This document shows, in pieces, positions 62,286 to 64,000 of a DNA stretch of 64,000 nucleotides; within the stretch, counting starts at the first letter, position 1, and each line of letters opens with the position of its first letter. A model generated the notes under the pieces. The model searched no databases and was not told the origin of the DNA. It saw nothing but the letters and a program-made list of their open reading frames with translations. The translations under genes were made by a program, and so were the position numbers. The DNA comes from RUG11198 sp036342255 (GTDB lineage: Bacteria > Bacillota_I > Bacilli_A > RF39 > UBA660). The DNA lies in contig JAZAUS010000007.1 of the NCBI GenBank assembly GCA_036342255.1, positions 31,333 to 95,332 on the forward strand. Reading direction: 5' to 3'.

Positions 62286-63305
62286 ATGAAATGTGTTTCT
62301 ATTTCAGGGGAGAAAAAGTTTGTTCTTAAAGATATTAATAAACCAGTTTCAAATGATGGATCAGTTGTTATAGAAGTAAAATCTTGTGGTATTTGTGGTT
62401 CTGATATTCATTACTGGGTTAGTGGTAATCCAGTTGGGCTTGTTATGGGACATGAATTTGCTGGTGTGGTTGTAAATCCAGGTAGTAGAGATGATTTGAA
62501 GGTTGGAGATAAAGTTACTGGATTACCTATATCTCCATGTTTAAAATGTGATGCTTGTAGGAGTGGAAATTATCAATATTGTCCTAGTACATGGAGTGAA
62601 GCTGTTGGTTTATCTTTAACTAATACAGGTGCATATGCTGATTTTACTAGTTGTCGAGCTGATATGGTTAGAAAAATTCCTAATAGTGTTAGTTATGATG
62701 CTGCTTGTATGACAGAACCTACTGCTGTTAGTTTACATGCTGTAAATATTGCTAATGTTAATATTGGTGATAGAGTTTTAATAGTAGGTGGTGGAATTAT
62801 TGGGTTAATGGCTGCTGAATTTGCAAAAATGAATGGTGCAGGTTATGTTGTAATGCTTGAGACTAATAGTAAAAGAGGAAAAAAAGCTGTTAATTATGGT
62901 AGAGTTGATGAATATTATGATGCTACTGATGAAAATACAGTTTCTAAATTAATAGAAAAAACTAAAGGTGGATTTGATAAAGTAATTGAATGTTGTGGTT
63001 CAGCTCCAGCTGTTACGGAGGCATTTATGTGTGTTAAACCTGGTGGAACGATAGTTTTAGCTGGTGTATCATTGGATCCTGTTGCAGTGCCTACTGTTGT
63101 ACCAATTATGAAAGAAGCTAAGATATTAACGGCTATTGCTTATTCAGAAAAAGAATTTGATATGGCTTTAAAACTTATTTCATCTAAAAAGATTAATGTT
63201 GTTAAATATATAGATGATTTTATTAAATTAGATCAAGCTCAAGAAGCGTTTGAGAGACTTACTAGCGGTAAAGATGCTGCTGTTAAAATTGTATTTAAAC
63301 CATAG
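62286..63305 (+). CDS. Zinc-dependent alcohol dehydrogenase (sorbitol/threonine dehydrogenase-like)
   Basis: 339 aa medium-chain dehydrogenase. Catalytic zinc ligands are Cys37 (CGICGSDIHYW) and His56-Glu57 (GHEFAG). A structural zinc site of four cysteines lies in CLKCDACRSGNYQYC. The NAD(P) Rossmann motif is VGGGIIGL. It oxidises a polyol or amino-alcohol; the substrate cannot be told. GGAGG precedes the ATG. It is monocistronic and ends at a terminator before hsp20. Confidence 0.9.
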   Translation: MKCVSISGEKKFVLKDINKPVSNDGSVVIEVKSCGICGSDIHYWVSGNPVGLVMGHEFAGVVVNPGSRDDLKVGDKVTGLPISPCLKCDACRSGNYQYCPSTWSEAVGLSLTNTGAYADFTSCRADMVRKIPNSVSYDAACMTEPTAVSLHAVNIANVNIGDRVLIVGGGIIGLMAAEFAKMNGAGYVVMLETNSKRGKKAVNYGRVDEYYDATDENTVSKLIEKTKGGFDKVIECCGSAPAVTEAFMCVKPGGTIVLAGVSLDPVAVPTVVPIMKEAKILTAIAYSEKEFDMALKLISSKKINVVKYIDDFIKLDQAQEAFERLTSGKDAAVKIVFKP

Positions 63306-63323
63306 TTATTATGATTTTATAAT

Positions 63324-63358
63324 AAAGTAAAGTAATTATAAACTTTACTTTTATTTTT
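63324..63358 (+). terminator. Terminator after the dehydrogenase gene
   Basis: AAAGTAAAGT (63324-63333) pairs with the following AACTTTACTTT across a 7-nt loop, then a T run. Confidence 0.75.
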
Positions 63359-63366
63359 TTATTTTT

Positions 63367-63407
63367 TTAGCAATCTCTATTGACAATTGCTAAATTAGTG
63401 ATATAAT
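63367..63407 (+). promoter_or_regulatory. CIRCE-like operator overlapping the hsp20 promoter
   Basis: TTAGCAATC-N9-AATTGCTAA (63367-63393) matches the CIRCE layout TTAGCACTC-N9-GAGTGCTAA; the outer six bases of each arm are identical. The operator overlaps the -35 box TTGACA (63380-63385), with TATAAT at 63402-63407 and a 16-bp spacer. HrcA bound there would block the promoter. The hrcA gene is not in the window. Confidence 0.78.
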
Positions 63408-63430
63408 GTATATCGAAAGGTGATGATATA

Positions 63431-63847
63431 ATGGCTTTGATTCCTAGATTAATGCCAAATTATTTGGACAATATGTTTGATGATTTCTTTACTCCTGCTA
63501 GAAATGATGATTTTTCTCGTATGAAATGTGATATCTACTTAAAGGATAATGATTATATTATGGAGATGGATATTCCTGGATTTAATAAGGAAGATGTAAA
63601 TATTGAAATTGATGATAATGATTATTTGACTATTACTGCTGAAAAAAGTTCTTCTAATGATAGTGAAGATGAAGATAAGAATTATGTTAGAAAAGAAAGA
63701 AGTTATGGTAGATATCAAAGAAGTTTTTATGTAGGAGATATAGATAAAGATAAGATTGATGCTTCTTTTGAAAATGGTATGTTAAAAGTTGTTATGCCTA
63801 AAAAAGAAGAAGAGAAATCATCAAAAAGAACTATTGAAGTAAAATAA
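63431..63847 (+). CDS. Small heat-shock protein (Hsp20 family)
   Basis: 138 aa. The alpha-crystallin domain is complete: MKCDIYLKDNDYIMEMDIPGFNKEDVNIEID, LTITAEK, YGRYQRSF and FENGMLKVVMPKK. The N-terminal arm is short. It holds unfolded proteins during stress. A CIRCE-like operator in the promoter implies heat-inducible, HrcA-controlled expression. AAAGGTGATG precedes the ATG. Confidence 0.94.
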   Translation: MALIPRLMPNYLDNMFDDFFTPARNDDFSRMKCDIYLKDNDYIMEMDIPGFNKEDVNIEIDDNDYLTITAEKSSSNDSEDEDKNYVRKERSYGRYQRSFYVGDIDKDKIDASFENGMLKVVMPKKEEEKSSKRTIEVK

Positions 63848-63865
63848 AAGATCATAATATTGAAG

Positions 63866-64000
63866 TGAACCCTATTTTGGACACTTTATAAAAAAGGAGT
63901 CTTTTGATAAAATACTATCTCAAGAAAGGAGATAGTATTTTTTATGGCTAAAAAAGGACAACAATTCAGAAAATATACCGATGAAGAAAGAATACAAATA
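63866..64000 (+). mobile_element. Left end of an IS3-family insertion sequence (partial)
   Basis: TGAACCCTATTTTGGACAC at 63866 looks like an IS3-type terminal inverted repeat. It is followed by a hairpin (AATACTATCTC/GAGATAGTATT, 63911-63939) and the start of a transposase OrfA-like frame. The element runs out of the window, so neither the right end nor the target duplication can be seen. Confidence 0.7.
63944..64000 (+). CDS. IS3-type transposase OrfA, N-terminus (partial)
   Basis: Nineteen codons in window: MAKKGQQFRKYTDEERIQI. The KYTDEERIQI start fits the helix-turn-helix OrfA of IS3-family elements, which binds the IS ends. AAAGGAG lies upstream within the hairpin, so the site is partly sequestered in readthrough transcripts. 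The gene is cut by the window edge. Confidence 0.7.
   Translation, partial: MAKKGQQFRKYTDEERIQI

Noticed and set aside
1..64000. tRNA or rRNA genes
   Set aside because: I scanned by eye for T-loop and acceptor patterns and found none that folds convincingly. A tRNA-finding program would be needed to be certain.

Overview
This is the replication-origin region of a very AT-rich Gram-positive-type bacterium, most likely an uncultured member of the Bacilli near the Erysipelotrichales/RF39/Mollicutes radiation. The evidence is the conserved order rpmH-rnpA-yidC-jag-mnmE...mnmG-rsmG-parB-like on one side and dnaA-dnaN-recF-gyrB-gyrA, then SRP RNA-dnaX-ybaB-recR-holB-ricT-trmN6-rsmI-pth-mfd, on the other. 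An RNA polymerase delta subunit, a ComK-family protein, a lipoprotein-type YidC and a CIRCE-like heat-shock operator fit the same group. TGA is used as a stop (holB, one transporter gene), so the Mycoplasma code does not apply.

Layout. 1-5.3 kb (+): a small helical protein, the ribosome-assembly GTPases engB and der, a proline-repeat protein, two tandem non-coding RNA genes on the minus strand, and HU. 5.3-9.6 kb (-): a LexA-like regulator with two VUT-type membrane proteins, then DUF1934(ywiB-like)-argS-like-rpoE. That order is familiar from Bacillus, but the ArgS has lost its catalytic signatures and the DUF1934 gene has no standard start codon. 9.7-13.7 kb (-): parB-like, rsmG, mnmG.

13.7-20.1 kb is an accessory island between mnmG and mnmE. 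Single-gene or two-gene units lie on the minus strand: HNH nuclease plus partner, transglutaminase-like, two unknowns and a histidine phosphatase. They are separated by related spacers, each with a short SEC-C zinc-motif coding tail, a terminator hairpin and paired copies of a GTATCTAAAA-type motif. 20.3-23.4 kb adds a MiaB-like radical SAM protein and a small operon downstream of mnmE.

23.4-27.9 kb (-) is mnmE, mscS, jag, yidC, rnpA, rpmH. A HerA-like ATPase (+) precedes the origin. DnaA boxes lie on both sides of dnaA (29.9-30.1 and 31.56-31.66 kb). A ComK-family gene sits between dnaN and recF. After gyrA comes a 1.2-kb gene-free segment with seven parS sites in 650 bp, including a 208-bp tandem duplication, followed by the SRP RNA and the dnaX operon.

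50-64 kb (+, except one gene): a cell-surface Ig-like protein, a possible lipoprotein, LemA with two DUF2207 proteins, sbcDC, a DUF2974 hydrolase, a zinc alcohol dehydrogenase, an hsp20 gene behind the CIRCE-like operator, and the left end of an IS3-type insertion sequence at the window edge.

All calls come from reading the sequence and recalled family motifs. No database search was run.
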